From: Pelagibacteraceae bacterium AG-470-G21
GTDB taxonomy: Bacteria; Pseudomonadota; Alphaproteobacteria; Pelagibacterales; Pelagibacteraceae
Reading direction: 5' to 3'
Length of the DNA stretch: 64,000 nt
NCBI GenBank assembly: GCA_003211555.1
Contig: QCSH01000006.1
Span: forward strand, 1 to 64,000
Below, piece by piece: positions 55,388 through 63,496 of the stretch (within the stretch, counting starts at the first letter, position 1; each line of letters begins with the position of its first letter). The notes under the pieces are model-generated. The model was given only the letters and a program-made list of their open reading frames with translations, made no database searches and was not told where the DNA came from. The translations under genes and the position numbers were made by a program.

Positions 55388-56257
55388 TTATTTAATCGTA
55401 TCAACATTATCTATATTATTTAGAGAATTATTGAACTCCTCTAAGTTTTCTCTTCTTGAAATATATATTATATAGAGAGCAAAAATGACCACTGATGCTA
55501 AAGGAATTGCAGTTATAATACTAATGTAATCTGCAATAAGAATTAAATAAATAGCATAAAAAAGAATAGACCTAATGATAACTGTAGATTTAAATATAGC
55601 GATAATTGCGAAGGAATGTTTTATTAAATTTACAAAGCTCATTTTGGATGGACCAAAATATCTTGTGCCTCTTATGGATGGAGATGATAATTTATCTTTT
55701 TCTAGCTTTGCTAAAGCTCCAGAGAAACTGCACCAGGTAGATTTATCATTTATCAATTTTTCAACAGTTGATTTAGGAAGACAAGTATAATTTCCAAATT
55801 TAATTGATTGACCTGTAAATACATAAGTAATTATTTTATGCAAATGATAACAAATTTTAAAGATAATATTTTCTGATCTTTTTACTCTTTCTCCAACAAT
55901 CACTTTTCCATCATCATAATTAATATACTCAAGAAAATTTTTGATTTCCTCAGGTCTATCCTCGCCATCTGAATCCATTGGTATTACATAATCAAATTCT
56001 TTATTTTGAAATATATGTTTAAGTCCAGTTGCAATACATCTTCCATGACCCTGATTTTTTTTGATATTCAAAATTTCTATTGAAGATAAATTTTCTGTCT
56101 GATTGGTTGTTAATATATTTTCTTCTGTTGATGCATCATTAACTATAACAAGAGAAAATTCAGCATCTAAGTCTTTTACAATTGTATTTATTTCTTCAAG
56201 TAATTTTGAAGCTGATTTCCAGTCATTGTAAACTGGTGTTAAAATAGTAATTTTCAT
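55388..56257 (-). CDS. family-2 glycosyltransferase, dolichyl-P-mannose synthase-like
   Basis: 289 residues: a GT-A domain with LTPVYNDWKSASKLLEE, VNDASTEEN and the metal-binding MDSDGEDRPEE, then a C-terminal pair of hydrophobic helices (residues about 225-270). Such enzymes load a sugar onto polyprenyl phosphate for use by GT39/GT83 enzymes, one of which is two genes upstream. Overall a lipid-linked sugar module for surface glycan modification. Confidence 0.85.
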   Translation of the reverse strand: MKITILTPVYNDWKSASKLLEEINTIVKDLDAEFSLVIVNDASTEENILTTNQTENLSSIEILNIKKNQGHGRCIATGLKHIFQNKEFDYVIPMDSDGEDRPEEIKNFLEYINYDDGKVIVGERVKRSENIIFKICYHLHKIITYVFTGQSIKFGNYTCLPKSTVEKLINDKSTWCSFSGALAKLEKDKLSSPSIRGTRYFGPSKMSFVNLIKHSFAIIAIFKSTVIIRSILFYAIYLILIADYISIITAIPLASVVIFALYIIYISRRENLEEFNNSLNNIDNVDTIK

Positions 56258-56261
56258 TTAT

Positions 56262-56366
56262 TTAACTTGTAAGCAACCTCAATAAAGAAGCTACAATTCC
56301 ATGACCTGACAACTCTATTACTACAACAATAAAGACGATAAAAAGTATGTTTTTATTGAATTTCAT
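56262..56366 (-). CDS. 34-aa membrane protein between glycosyltransferases
   Basis: A 34-codon frame beginning MKFNKNILFIVFIVVVIELS and ending SLLRLLTS: a basic N-terminus, one strong transmembrane helix, and an amphipathic tail. It fits exactly between the GT39 stop (two-base gap) and the GT2 start (four-base gap), the packing of a true operon gene. It could be a small subunit of the glycan machinery; nothing more can be said. Confidence 0.55.
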   Translation of the reverse strand: MKFNKNILFIVFIVVVIELSGHGIVASLLRLLTS

Positions 56367-56368
56367 AT

Positions 56369-57688
56369 CTATGACCCAACACAAATCTTATCAATACACA
56401 TATATTTTTCAAATGAATTCAATTTTTCTTTTGTTACAAAGCCTTTCCAAATAGGTCTTGAATTTATGTGATAAGATAAATTTCCAGCTACCCATTCATC
56501 TCCAAGTACATATTTAATAGGTTCGTCATGTTGCTCATGCCATGCTATTTGAACTTTAATTGCAATATCTCTACCTGGATAATCAGTTCTTTTATCTGCC
56601 TTAGAAATAGAGACATAACCATATAAAAATGGAGATAATAGAAATAAAAATAAAAATCCTATTAAAAAAGTGTTTAGTTTCTTTAAGTTAATTTGAGTTT
56701 TAAATATATAAATAAAAAAAGTTCCAAAGAATAAGTAGAATGGTGTCATCCACATAGTTCTAATCTTTGATCCTGTTATTAATGCTGTCATAAATACCAA
56801 GATAATTGGCACTAAATTAATAAATATCAAAAATAATAGTTTTTCGTCTTTAAAATTTAATTTTTTAGGAATTTTTTTTATCAGTAACCAAACTAAAAAT
56901 AAAAATGGTATCAAAATACCAATTTGTTTTAATGTAAAAAGTAAAGGATATTTAAGATGATTAATTATTTGTCCTTCATCCAAACCTGCACGGGCAAAAC
57001 CATACTTTATAGTAATAAAATCGTTGTTAAATAACCATATTAAATGTGGAATTAATATTACAAGAAATACTTCTAATGAAACTATATATTTAAAATCAAA
57101 TTTCTTTGATTTTTTAAAAAATATTAAATATGCAAACATTAAATCTATTGCGATTAATAAATAAATAAATAGATACTTAGATAGAATACCAAGCGCTGCT
57201 GTAGCACCCAATAATATACAATCATAAAGCTCAACTTTTTTACTCTTATATATTTTCCAAGCAAAATAAATCGTAAGGCACCAAAAGGGTAATTGACATA
57301 CATTTACATTAAATTCGGGGGTTGTGAAATTATAAAAGTATATTCCTTCAATCATAAAAACTGATAATAAACTTAAAGTACCGTCATTTAAGATTTCTTC
57401 TGAAAGTTTAAAAATAATAAAAAAAGATATGACAACAAATATTTGACTTAAAAAATAATATGCCCAATCTTGTGGCCCAAATATTTGAAAAAAAACTTCT
57501 GAGAAAAAAGCACTTAATGGTGGATGTTTATTAAATCCCCAATCTAAATTACTACCCCATGCTAATGCTTCGATGGTATCTAAAGGTAAATTAGAATTTG
57601 TAATAGTTGGAACAACTGTCCATAAAATTAAGTGTGAAGTAACAAAAATATAAAAAATATTATTTATATTTCTTTTATTTATGGCCAT
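56369..57688 (-). CDS. GT39/ArnT-like membrane glycosyltransferase
   Basis: About 439 residues from the ATG at 57688; a GTG 36 bases upstream would add 12 residues. The first periplasmic loop has the acidic catalytic motif PLDTIEALAWGS and HPPLSAFF, typical of ArnT/PMT-type enzymes that use polyprenyl-phosphate sugars. About ten hydrophobic helices follow and a periplasmic C-terminal region with several Cys. Likely transfers a sugar to lipid A, lipid or protein at the outer face of the inner membrane. Confidence 0.82.
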   Translation of the reverse strand: MAINKRNINNIFYIFVTSHLILWTVVPTITNSNLPLDTIEALAWGSNLDWGFNKHPPLSAFFSEVFFQIFGPQDWAYYFLSQIFVVISFFIIFKLSEEILNDGTLSLLSVFMIEGIYFYNFTTPEFNVNVCQLPFWCLTIYFAWKIYKSKKVELYDCILLGATAALGILSKYLFIYLLIAIDLMFAYLIFFKKSKKFDFKYIVSLEVFLVILIPHLIWLFNNDFITIKYGFARAGLDEGQIINHLKYPLLFTLKQIGILIPFLFLVWLLIKKIPKKLNFKDEKLLFLIFINLVPIILVFMTALITGSKIRTMWMTPFYLFFGTFFIYIFKTQINLKKLNTFLIGFLFLFLLSPFLYGYVSISKADKRTDYPGRDIAIKVQIAWHEQHDEPIKYVLGDEWVAGNLSYHINSRPIWKGFVTKEKLNSFEKYMCIDKICVGS

Positions 57689-57767
57689 TTTAAACAATCT
57701 ATATGAATAAACCTTTCTTGACACTCATTTATTCATGAATATATTCACCGACACAAAATAGCTTAGT

Positions 57768-58184
57768 ATGGTAAGAATTTCAAAAACTTATACTCCTAAA
57801 GAAAAAGAAAAATATATGTGTGCTAAACATTTAGCATTCTTTAAGATAAAATTAACAGAATGGAAAAAAGATCTAAAGAGATCAAATAACGAAGCAATAT
57901 TTCAAGCTTCTATGGATGACAATAGTGCATCAGCTGACATAGTAGATCAAGCAAGTTCTTACACAGAAAAAAATGTAGAAATGAGAGCTATTAATAGACA
58001 AATTAAATTAATTTCAAAAATTGATGGTGCATTAAAAAAAATTCAGGATGGAACTTATGGTTTCTGTGAAGAAACTGGAGAACCTATTGGATTAAAAAGA
58101 TTGATGGCAAGACCTGTAGCAACACTTTGTATTGCTGCGCAAGAAAAGCACGAAAAAAATGAAAAAGTTTATGCTGACGATTAG
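57768..58184 (+). CDS. dksA: DksA/TraR-family regulator with degenerate zinc finger
   Basis: 138 residues that bind the RNA polymerase secondary channel and, with ppGpp, adjust rRNA and amino-acid promoters. The coiled coil with the DxxDxA-type tip is seen as DDNSASADIVDQASSY. The C-terminal finger reads YGFCEETGEP and TLCIAAQEK, i.e. Cys, Thr, Cys, Ala at the four zinc positions, so a classical four-Cys zinc site is absent, as in Pseudomonas DksA2. Overlaps the end of the convergent GST gene by four bases. Confidence 0.9.
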   Translation: MVRISKTYTPKEKEKYMCAKHLAFFKIKLTEWKKDLKRSNNEAIFQASMDDNSASADIVDQASSYTEKNVEMRAINRQIKLISKIDGALKKIQDGTYGFCEETGEPIGLKRLMARPVATLCIAAQEKHEKNEKVYADD

Positions 58185-58804
58185 GGTAAATCTATTTCAT
58201 TATCTTTATTTAAAGCTTTAAATCCTTTTATAACTGCTGGTCGGTTAGCAATTTCAATAAACCATCTAGATAAATTTTTGAAATTATTTAAACCAATGTC
58301 ATGTCTTTTATGTCTTGCAATCCATGACCATGTGGCAATATCAGCAATAGAATAACTATCATTTGCTAAAAATTTAGTTTGAGACAATCTAGCTTCAAGA
58401 TCTTCATATATTTTTCTTGTTATTTTGAAGTATCTCTCCTCTCCCCAATCACTTTTTCCTTGATGATAATAATGAAACTGATGATGTTGACCTATCATGG
58501 GGCCTACAATAGCCATTTGAGCCATTAACCACTGATTAATCTCTAATCTATCTGTTTCAGGATAAAGCTTGTTACTTTTCTCACCTAAATACATGAGAAT
58601 AACCCCTGACTCGAATACTGTTTTATTATTTTCATGATCTTTAATTACAGGGATTTTATTAAAAGGACTTATTTTTTTAAATTCTGGTTTAAATTGATCA
58701 CCACTTAGATTTATCTTTGTCAGTTTATAATCGAAATTAATTTCCTCTAACATGATGCTAATTTTCCAACCGTTGGGAGTATCAGCTGTAAAGAGTTCGA
58801 TCAT
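58181..58804 (-). CDS. glutathione S-transferase, Nu/YfcG-like
   Basis: 207 residues: thioredoxin-like N-domain (ELFTADTPNGWKISIMLEE, with Thr/Asn at the glutathione site as in YfcG/Nu-class, and NKIPVIKD with cis-Pro) and an all-helical C-domain (YSIADIATWSWIARHK). Nu-class members often show disulfide-bond reductase activity. Overlaps the ferredoxin reductase gene by four bases. Confidence 0.88.
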   Translation of the reverse strand: MIELFTADTPNGWKISIMLEEINFDYKLTKINLSGDQFKPEFKKISPFNKIPVIKDHENNKTVFESGVILMYLGEKSNKLYPETDRLEINQWLMAQMAIVGPMIGQHHQFHYYHQGKSDWGEERYFKITRKIYEDLEARLSQTKFLANDSYSIADIATWSWIARHKRHDIGLNNFKNLSRWFIEIANRPAVIKGFKALNKDNEIDLP

Positions 58805-59817
58805 TCTTTCACACCTAGTCTATCTTTGATAGTGCTGGATGCAGTTGTAAACTCAAATCTATATTTCTCATCTGGTCTTGCATATTTAAAGCAGCCCCTA
58901 GCAGCTAAAGCTCCTTCATGAAAACCTGATAGTATTAACTTTAATTTTCCAGGATAAGTGCAAATATCTCCAATTGCAAATATTCCTTTTTTATTTGTCT
59001 CAAAATTTTCTGTATTAACGGGTATAGTTTTTTTATCTAAATTTAGTCCCCACTCAGCAATTGGTCCTAATTGCATAATTAATCCAAAAAAACCGAGAAC
59101 ATAATCAGCTTTAACAACTTTACTTTCACCTGTTTCATTTTTTATTTCTACACCTTCCAATGACCCATTCCCTTTAACATCTTTAATTGAATATCTAGTA
59201 ATCAAATTAATTTTTTTATTCTCACTTAATTTTTTTATTTTATTAACACTTGCTGCCGCCCCTTTAAATTCGTCTCTTCTGTGAACAAGTGTTACCTTAG
59301 AGGAATTTGATAACTCGATAGCCCAATCAAGAGCACTATCTCCACCTCCAAAAATAACTACCGATTTATCTTTAAAAATAGTTTTATCTTTTATTGAGTA
59401 TAATACTGAAGTTCCATCAAACTTTTCAGCGCTTTTGGTTGGAAATTTTCTTGGTTCAAAAGAACCTACTCCACCTGCAATAATAATATTTGGAGTTTCA
59501 AATTCTTTTCCATTTAATGTCTTAACAATCCATCTATCGTTCTCATTTTTTAATTCTTGAACTCTGTCATTTAAATGAAAATCAAAATTAAACGGTTTGA
59601 TTTGTTTAATTAAATTATTTGTAAGCTCTTTCCCTGTGCATTTAGGAATTGCTGGAATATCATAAATTGGTTTGTCAGGATAAAGCTCAATACATTGACC
59701 TCCAATTTTATCTAAGTTATCAACTATTTCGCATTTTAATCCTATGATGCCTAATTGATGTGCACAAAATAAACCTGTGGGTCCAGCACCAACGATTACT
59801 ACATCAGTTTTAATCAT
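58801..59817 (-). CDS. ferredoxin-NADP reductase (thioredoxin-reductase-like)
   Basis: 338 residues from the ATG at 59817; a longer frame would overlap the ferredoxin gene extensively. FAD motif VVIVGAGPTGLFCAHQLG, NADP motif VVIFGGGDSALDWA, and FAIGDICTYPGKL are TrxR-like, but no CxxC redox pair is present, marking it as the FNR type. Its ATG shares one base with the ferredoxin stop (TAATG), so the two partners are translated together. Confidence 0.9.
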   Translation of the reverse strand: MIKTDVVIVGAGPTGLFCAHQLGIIGLKCEIVDNLDKIGGQCIELYPDKPIYDIPAIPKCTGKELTNNLIKQIKPFNFDFHLNDRVQELKNENDRWIVKTLNGKEFETPNIIIAGGVGSFEPRKFPTKSAEKFDGTSVLYSIKDKTIFKDKSVVIFGGGDSALDWAIELSNSSKVTLVHRRDEFKGAAASVNKIKKLSENKKINLITRYSIKDVKGNGSLEGVEIKNETGESKVVKADYVLGFFGLIMQLGPIAEWGLNLDKKTIPVNTENFETNKKGIFAIGDICTYPGKLKLILSGFHEGALAARGCFKYARPDEKYRFEFTTASSTIKDRLGVKE

Positions 59818-60140
59818 TATACCTGTTTCTCTGGCATGTGAACGGTTAAACCATCTAAATCGTCTGAGACAATTAATTGACAACTTAGTCTGCTATTTGA
59901 TTTAGGTTCAAAGGCTTGATCTAACATATCGTCTTCTCCCATTTCTTTCTCCGGAAGTTTACTAAACCATTTATCATCATTAATATATACATGACATGTA
60001 GCACATGACATGCCTCCTCCACAATCTGCATCAATGCCAGGAATATTATTTTGAACAGCACCTTCCATTACACTAAGACCATTGGTAATTTCAGCTTCAT
60101 GCTCAGTACCATTAAATTCAATATATTTTATTTTTGCCAT
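59817..60140 (-). CDS. 2Fe-2S ferredoxin (adrenodoxin type)
   Basis: 107 residues. The four cluster Cys are Cys-x5-Cys-x2-Cys in DADCGGGMSCATCHVY plus LSCQLIV. Acidic patches (GEDDMLDQAFEP) suit docking with a reductase. Coupled to the reductase gene by a one-base overlap and lying downstream of proteorhodopsin; this trio recurs in SAR11. Upstream 60141-60220 contains its promoter region, after the proteorhodopsin terminator. Confidence 0.92.
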   Translation of the reverse strand: MAKIKYIEFNGTEHEAEITNGLSVMEGAVQNNIPGIDADCGGGMSCATCHVYINDDKWFSKLPEKEMGEDDMLDQAFEPKSNSRLSCQLIVSDDLDGLTVHMPEKQV

Positions 60141-60220
60141 GTTTAATATTTAAGTTTTTTAAATTAGTTTGCGACTGCGGCAAATTTTAGATGCTTTTAA
60201 TTATTATGGATTGAATGACC

Positions 60221-60259
60221 AAAAAAAAAGGCAGGTATGATTTTTCATACCCGCCTTTT
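60221..60259 (-). terminator. terminator of the proteorhodopsin gene
   Basis: On the minus strand an 11-base-pair stem, GGCGGGTATGA with TCATACCTGCC (one G-U), closes on a short A-rich loop and is followed by about nine T. It begins some 20 bases after the proteorhodopsin stop, so most transcripts end before the ferredoxin gene. Confidence 0.9.
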
Positions 60260-60279
60260 AAATATTAAAAGCTAATTAT

Positions 60280-61053
60280 TTAGCCTCTAGCTCTCGCTCC
60301 ACCTTGTGAAACTGCTGCTGACCAGATTACTAGACCAAAAGCAATTTTGTTGATGAAGTCAGCTAGGTTGTAAATCACGTTCAATGAGTTAGCATCTACT
60401 CCACCTACTAGGTAACCAAAAATATAACCTAATGGGTAAATAGCCCAACCAACTGTTACGATCATTCTCATAGCGCCCCATGCAGTTGCTAATGGTTTGT
60501 TTCCAGTTTTAGCTGCAATTTTACCAGCTTCACCAGAGAATATTTCATATAAGATGTAGATCCATCCAGCCATACCGACTATGAAACCAAGCATAGCATT
60601 GATGTAACCTGCTTCTCCTAAATATCCACCAATTAACATCACAAGCGAACCAATTAATAATCTCCAGAAAATTGCTCCTGGAATTTTCTTAACTGCTGCT
60701 AGAATTAAGTAGAACTCGATCATCTGTAATGGTACAGTGATTAACCAATCAATATATCTATATACTGTTGGAGAATCTCCAGTCATTACCCATACATCTC
60801 TCATGTACATGTAGTGAATGAATGCAACACCAGTTACAAGACCAGCTACTGTTACTGAAGTCTTCCAGCCTGCTGCAACAGTATTTCTTTCCATAAAGAA
60901 GAATACTGTAGCTGCTGCCATACCCATTGCGATTACCCAAAAGGAAATCCCAACAAAGTCGTCAGAAGCCAACATCGCAGTTGCTGCGTTTGCTGCACCA
61001 GTAAGACCAAATAAGGCCACCGCTGCTAATGCAAACATTTTAAGTTTTTTCAT
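60280..61053 (-). CDS. proteorhodopsin (predicted blue-absorbing)
   Basis: 257-residue light-driven proton pump with seven helices and a cleavable signal. Retinal lysine is Lys236 (NLADFINKIAFG), proton acceptor Asp102 and donor Glu113 lie in RYIDWLITVPLQMIEFYLIL with Thr106, and the acceptor-partner His is His80 (FIHYMYMRD). The spectral-tuning position (105 in the usual numbering) is Gln110 here, which predicts blue absorption. A strong AGAGGGAG Shine-Dalgarno sits six bases before the ATG, and a good terminator follows. No retinal-synthesis genes are in the window. Confidence 0.97.
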   Translation of the reverse strand: MKKLKMFALAAVALFGLTGAANAATAMLASDDFVGISFWVIAMGMAAATVFFFMERNTVAAGWKTSVTVAGLVTGVAFIHYMYMRDVWVMTGDSPTVYRYIDWLITVPLQMIEFYLILAAVKKIPGAIFWRLLIGSLVMLIGGYLGEAGYINAMLGFIVGMAGWIYILYEIFSGEAGKIAAKTGNKPLATAWGAMRMIVTVGWAIYPLGYIFGYLVGGVDANSLNVIYNLADFINKIAFGLVIWSAAVSQGGARARG

Positions 61054-61059
61054 AAAAAA

Positions 61060-61110
61060 CTCCCTCTCGTTAGTTTTTTTTAGTTTAAATTTAAACTACG
61101 GACAAACCAA
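61060..61110 (-). promoter_or_regulatory. proteorhodopsin promoter with 18-bp palindrome and RBS
   Basis: Reading on the minus strand: a candidate -35 TTGGTT (complement of 61105-61110), 17-base spacer and -10 TAAACT (61082-61087). The -10 lies inside the perfect palindrome TAGTTTAAATTTAAACTA (61081-61098), which could be an operator. The ribosome site AGAGGGAG is at 61060-61067. Confidence 0.45.
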
Positions 61111-61267
61111 ATTGATTTATCCAAAGTTATGGGCTTAATATCAAATATAATTAGTTTGTTGAAGGCTTTTTGCCGCGTTATAAGTGTTGATTTTACTGAC
61201 TTTTTAAAATTAAATACAACCTGTTGCACAAATTCAATAGAAAAATGACATTAAAAAGCAAATCAAA

Positions 61268-63163
61268 ATGAGCAAAAATTATAAAGAAATTTACGCAGAA
61301 TCTTTAAACAACCCTGAAGAATTTTGGAAAAATGTTTCTGAAGATGTGTTTTGGTTCAAAAAACCATCAAAAATTTTAAACAAAAGCAAACCTCCGTTTT
61401 ACAAATGGTTTGAAGACGGCACAACTAATACATGTTATAATGCATTAGACCATCATATTGATCAAGGCAGAGGTGATAAAACAGCTTTAATCTACGACAG
61501 CCCAATTACTAACAACAAAGCGAAATTTACTTTCAATGAGTTAAAAGAAAAGGTCTCAAAATTTGCTGGTGCTTTGGATAAAGAGGGAGTTAGTAAAGGA
61601 GATCGTGTAATTATTTATATGCCAATGATACCGGAGGCAGTTGTAGCTATGCTTGCATGTGGAAGAATTGGAGCAATTCATTCTGTTGTCTTTGGTGGGT
61701 TTGCATCAAATGAGTTAGCCAGCAGAATAGATGACAGTAAAGCAAAAATTTTAATTACAGCCTCATGCGGTTTTGAACCAGGAAGAACAGTTGAGTATAG
61801 ACCACTAGTCGATGGGGCTTTAAAATTAGCAAAACACCAAGTTGAAAAAGTTATTTTATTTCAAAGAAAAGATCATGAAATAAAATTAAATAAGCCATTA
61901 GAGATAAGTTGGGATGAAGCTCTGTCAGGAGCAAATAATAAAGATTGCGTAGAGATGGGCGCAAATGATTACGCATATATTTTATACACTTCTGGAACAA
62001 CAGGAATTCCTAAAGGAATTGTTAGAGATATTGGAGGCCATATAGTTGCTCTCAAATGGACAATGAAAAATATTTACAATATTGATCAAGATGATGTTTG
62101 GTGGTCAGCTAGTGATATTGGTTGGATAGTAGGACATTCCTATATTATCTATGCACCTCTTTTTAAAGGTTGTACTACGCTACTATTTGAAGGAAAGCCA
62201 GTGGGTACGCCTGACGCTGGGGTTTTTTGGAGAATTATTTCAGAGTATAAAGTTAAATCCTTATTCACAGCACCAACTGCATTTAGAGCAATTAAAAAAG
62301 AAGATCCAGATGGTAAGTTTTTTTCAAAATATGATTTGAGTTCATTTGAGTCACTTTTTTTAGCAGGTGAGAGAGCAGATCCAGATACAATTAAATGGGC
62401 AGAAAATTTGCTTAAAGTTCCAGTTATTGATCATTGGTGGCAAACTGAAACTAGTTGGGCAATAAGTTCAAACTGTACAGGAATTGAGATGCAAGAAACA
62501 AAATATGGGTCAGCCTGTAAAGCTGTTCCAGGCTATGACGTAAAAATAATTAAACCAGATCAGTCGATAGCAAAACCAAATGAGATGGGAGATATTGTAG
62601 TTAAACTTCCGTTGCCTCCGGGAACGTTTCCAACTTTATGGAATGCAGATAAAAGATATGAAGAAAATTACATGTCAAATTATGATGGATATTATCAAAC
62701 TTATGATGCAGGTCACATTGATGATGATGGATATATTTGGATTATGTCTAGAACAGACGATATAATTAATGTAGCTGGTCATAGATTATCAACTGGAGCG
62801 ATAGAGGAAGTATTGTCTGAACATCAATCTGTTGCTGAGTGTGCAGTGATAGGAATAAAAGATCAATTGAAAGGACAATTGCCAGTTGGTTTAATTGCTT
62901 TAAAAGCTGGTGTTTCTAGGGATAATGAAACAATTTCAAAAGAATGTATCCAAATGGTAAGAGATAAAGTTGGTCCTGTAGCAGCTTTTAAAATTGCAAT
63001 TGTTGTAAAGAGATTGCCCAAAACTAGATCTGGAAAAATATTGAGAGGAACAATTAGAAAAATCGCAGATAAAGAGGATTACAAAATGCCAGCTACAATA
63101 GATGATCCTGCAATACTTGATGAAATTAAAGAAGATTTAATAAATAGCAATATTTTAAAATAA
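61268..63163 (+). CDS. prpE: propionyl/acetyl-CoA synthetase
   Basis: 631-residue AMP-forming acyl-CoA synthetase. YTSGTTGIPKGIVRD is the P-loop, HWWQTETSWAI the substrate pocket motif, and PKTRSGKILRG carries the acetylation-regulated lysine. YAESLNNPEEFW at the N-terminus and SVVFGGFASNEL fit the PrpE group. Activates propionate or acetate for entry to central metabolism. The gap 61111-61267 upstream holds its promoter region. Confidence 0.9.
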   Translation: MSKNYKEIYAESLNNPEEFWKNVSEDVFWFKKPSKILNKSKPPFYKWFEDGTTNTCYNALDHHIDQGRGDKTALIYDSPITNNKAKFTFNELKEKVSKFAGALDKEGVSKGDRVIIYMPMIPEAVVAMLACGRIGAIHSVVFGGFASNELASRIDDSKAKILITASCGFEPGRTVEYRPLVDGALKLAKHQVEKVILFQRKDHEIKLNKPLEISWDEALSGANNKDCVEMGANDYAYILYTSGTTGIPKGIVRDIGGHIVALKWTMKNIYNIDQDDVWWSASDIGWIVGHSYIIYAPLFKGCTTLLFEGKPVGTPDAGVFWRIISEYKVKSLFTAPTAFRAIKKEDPDGKFFSKYDLSSFESLFLAGERADPDTIKWAENLLKVPVIDHWWQTETSWAISSNCTGIEMQETKYGSACKAVPGYDVKIIKPDQSIAKPNEMGDIVVKLPLPPGTFPTLWNADKRYEENYMSNYDGYYQTYDAGHIDDDGYIWIMSRTDDIINVAGHRLSTGAIEEVLSEHQSVAECAVIGIKDQLKGQLPVGLIALKAGVSRDNETISKECIQMVRDKVGPVAAFKIAIVVKRLPKTRSGKILRGTIRKIADKEDYKMPATIDDPAILDEIKEDLINSNILK

Positions 63164-63495
63164 TGTTCAAGACTTATATTTTTTTAGTCGGAGCAATTAT
63201 CTGTGAAGTTTGTGGTACAATGCTTCTACCAGTAACTCAAAATTTTACAAAATTAACTCCAACAGTTTTTTTAGCCGGTTTTTATTTATCAGCATTTTAT
63301 CTGCTTACATTTGTTGTTGATAAACTTCCAATTGCAATTGTTTATGGAACTTGGAGTGGTCTTGGAATTTTTACTATAGCAATACTAGGTTACATTTTTT
63401 TTAAACAATCATTAAGTTGGCAAGCAATATTGGGTATGTTTCTTATAGTTGTTGGTGTTACTTTGGTAAATATGTATTCAAGTAAAACAATATAA
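63163..63495 (+). CDS. SMR-family multidrug/cation exporter
   Basis: 110 residues, four helices. The membrane glutamate of the EmrE family is Glu15 (GAIICEVCGT), and PIAIVYGTWSGLGI is the family helix-3 motif. Starts in an ATAATG overlap with the prpE stop, so it is in the same operon. May export quaternary amines or guanidinium-type compounds; substrate unproven. Confidence 0.88.
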   Translation: MFKTYIFLVGAIICEVCGTMLLPVTQNFTKLTPTVFLAGFYLSAFYLLTFVVDKLPIAIVYGTWSGLGIFTIAILGYIFFKQSLSWQAILGMFLIVVGVTLVNMYSSKTI

Positions 63496-63496
63496 C

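Noticed and set aside
59818-59883. Longer ferredoxin reductase start at 59883
   Set aside because: It would overlap the ferredoxin coding sequence by 67 bases, while the ATG at 59817 gives a TAATG junction and the usual Rossmann start.
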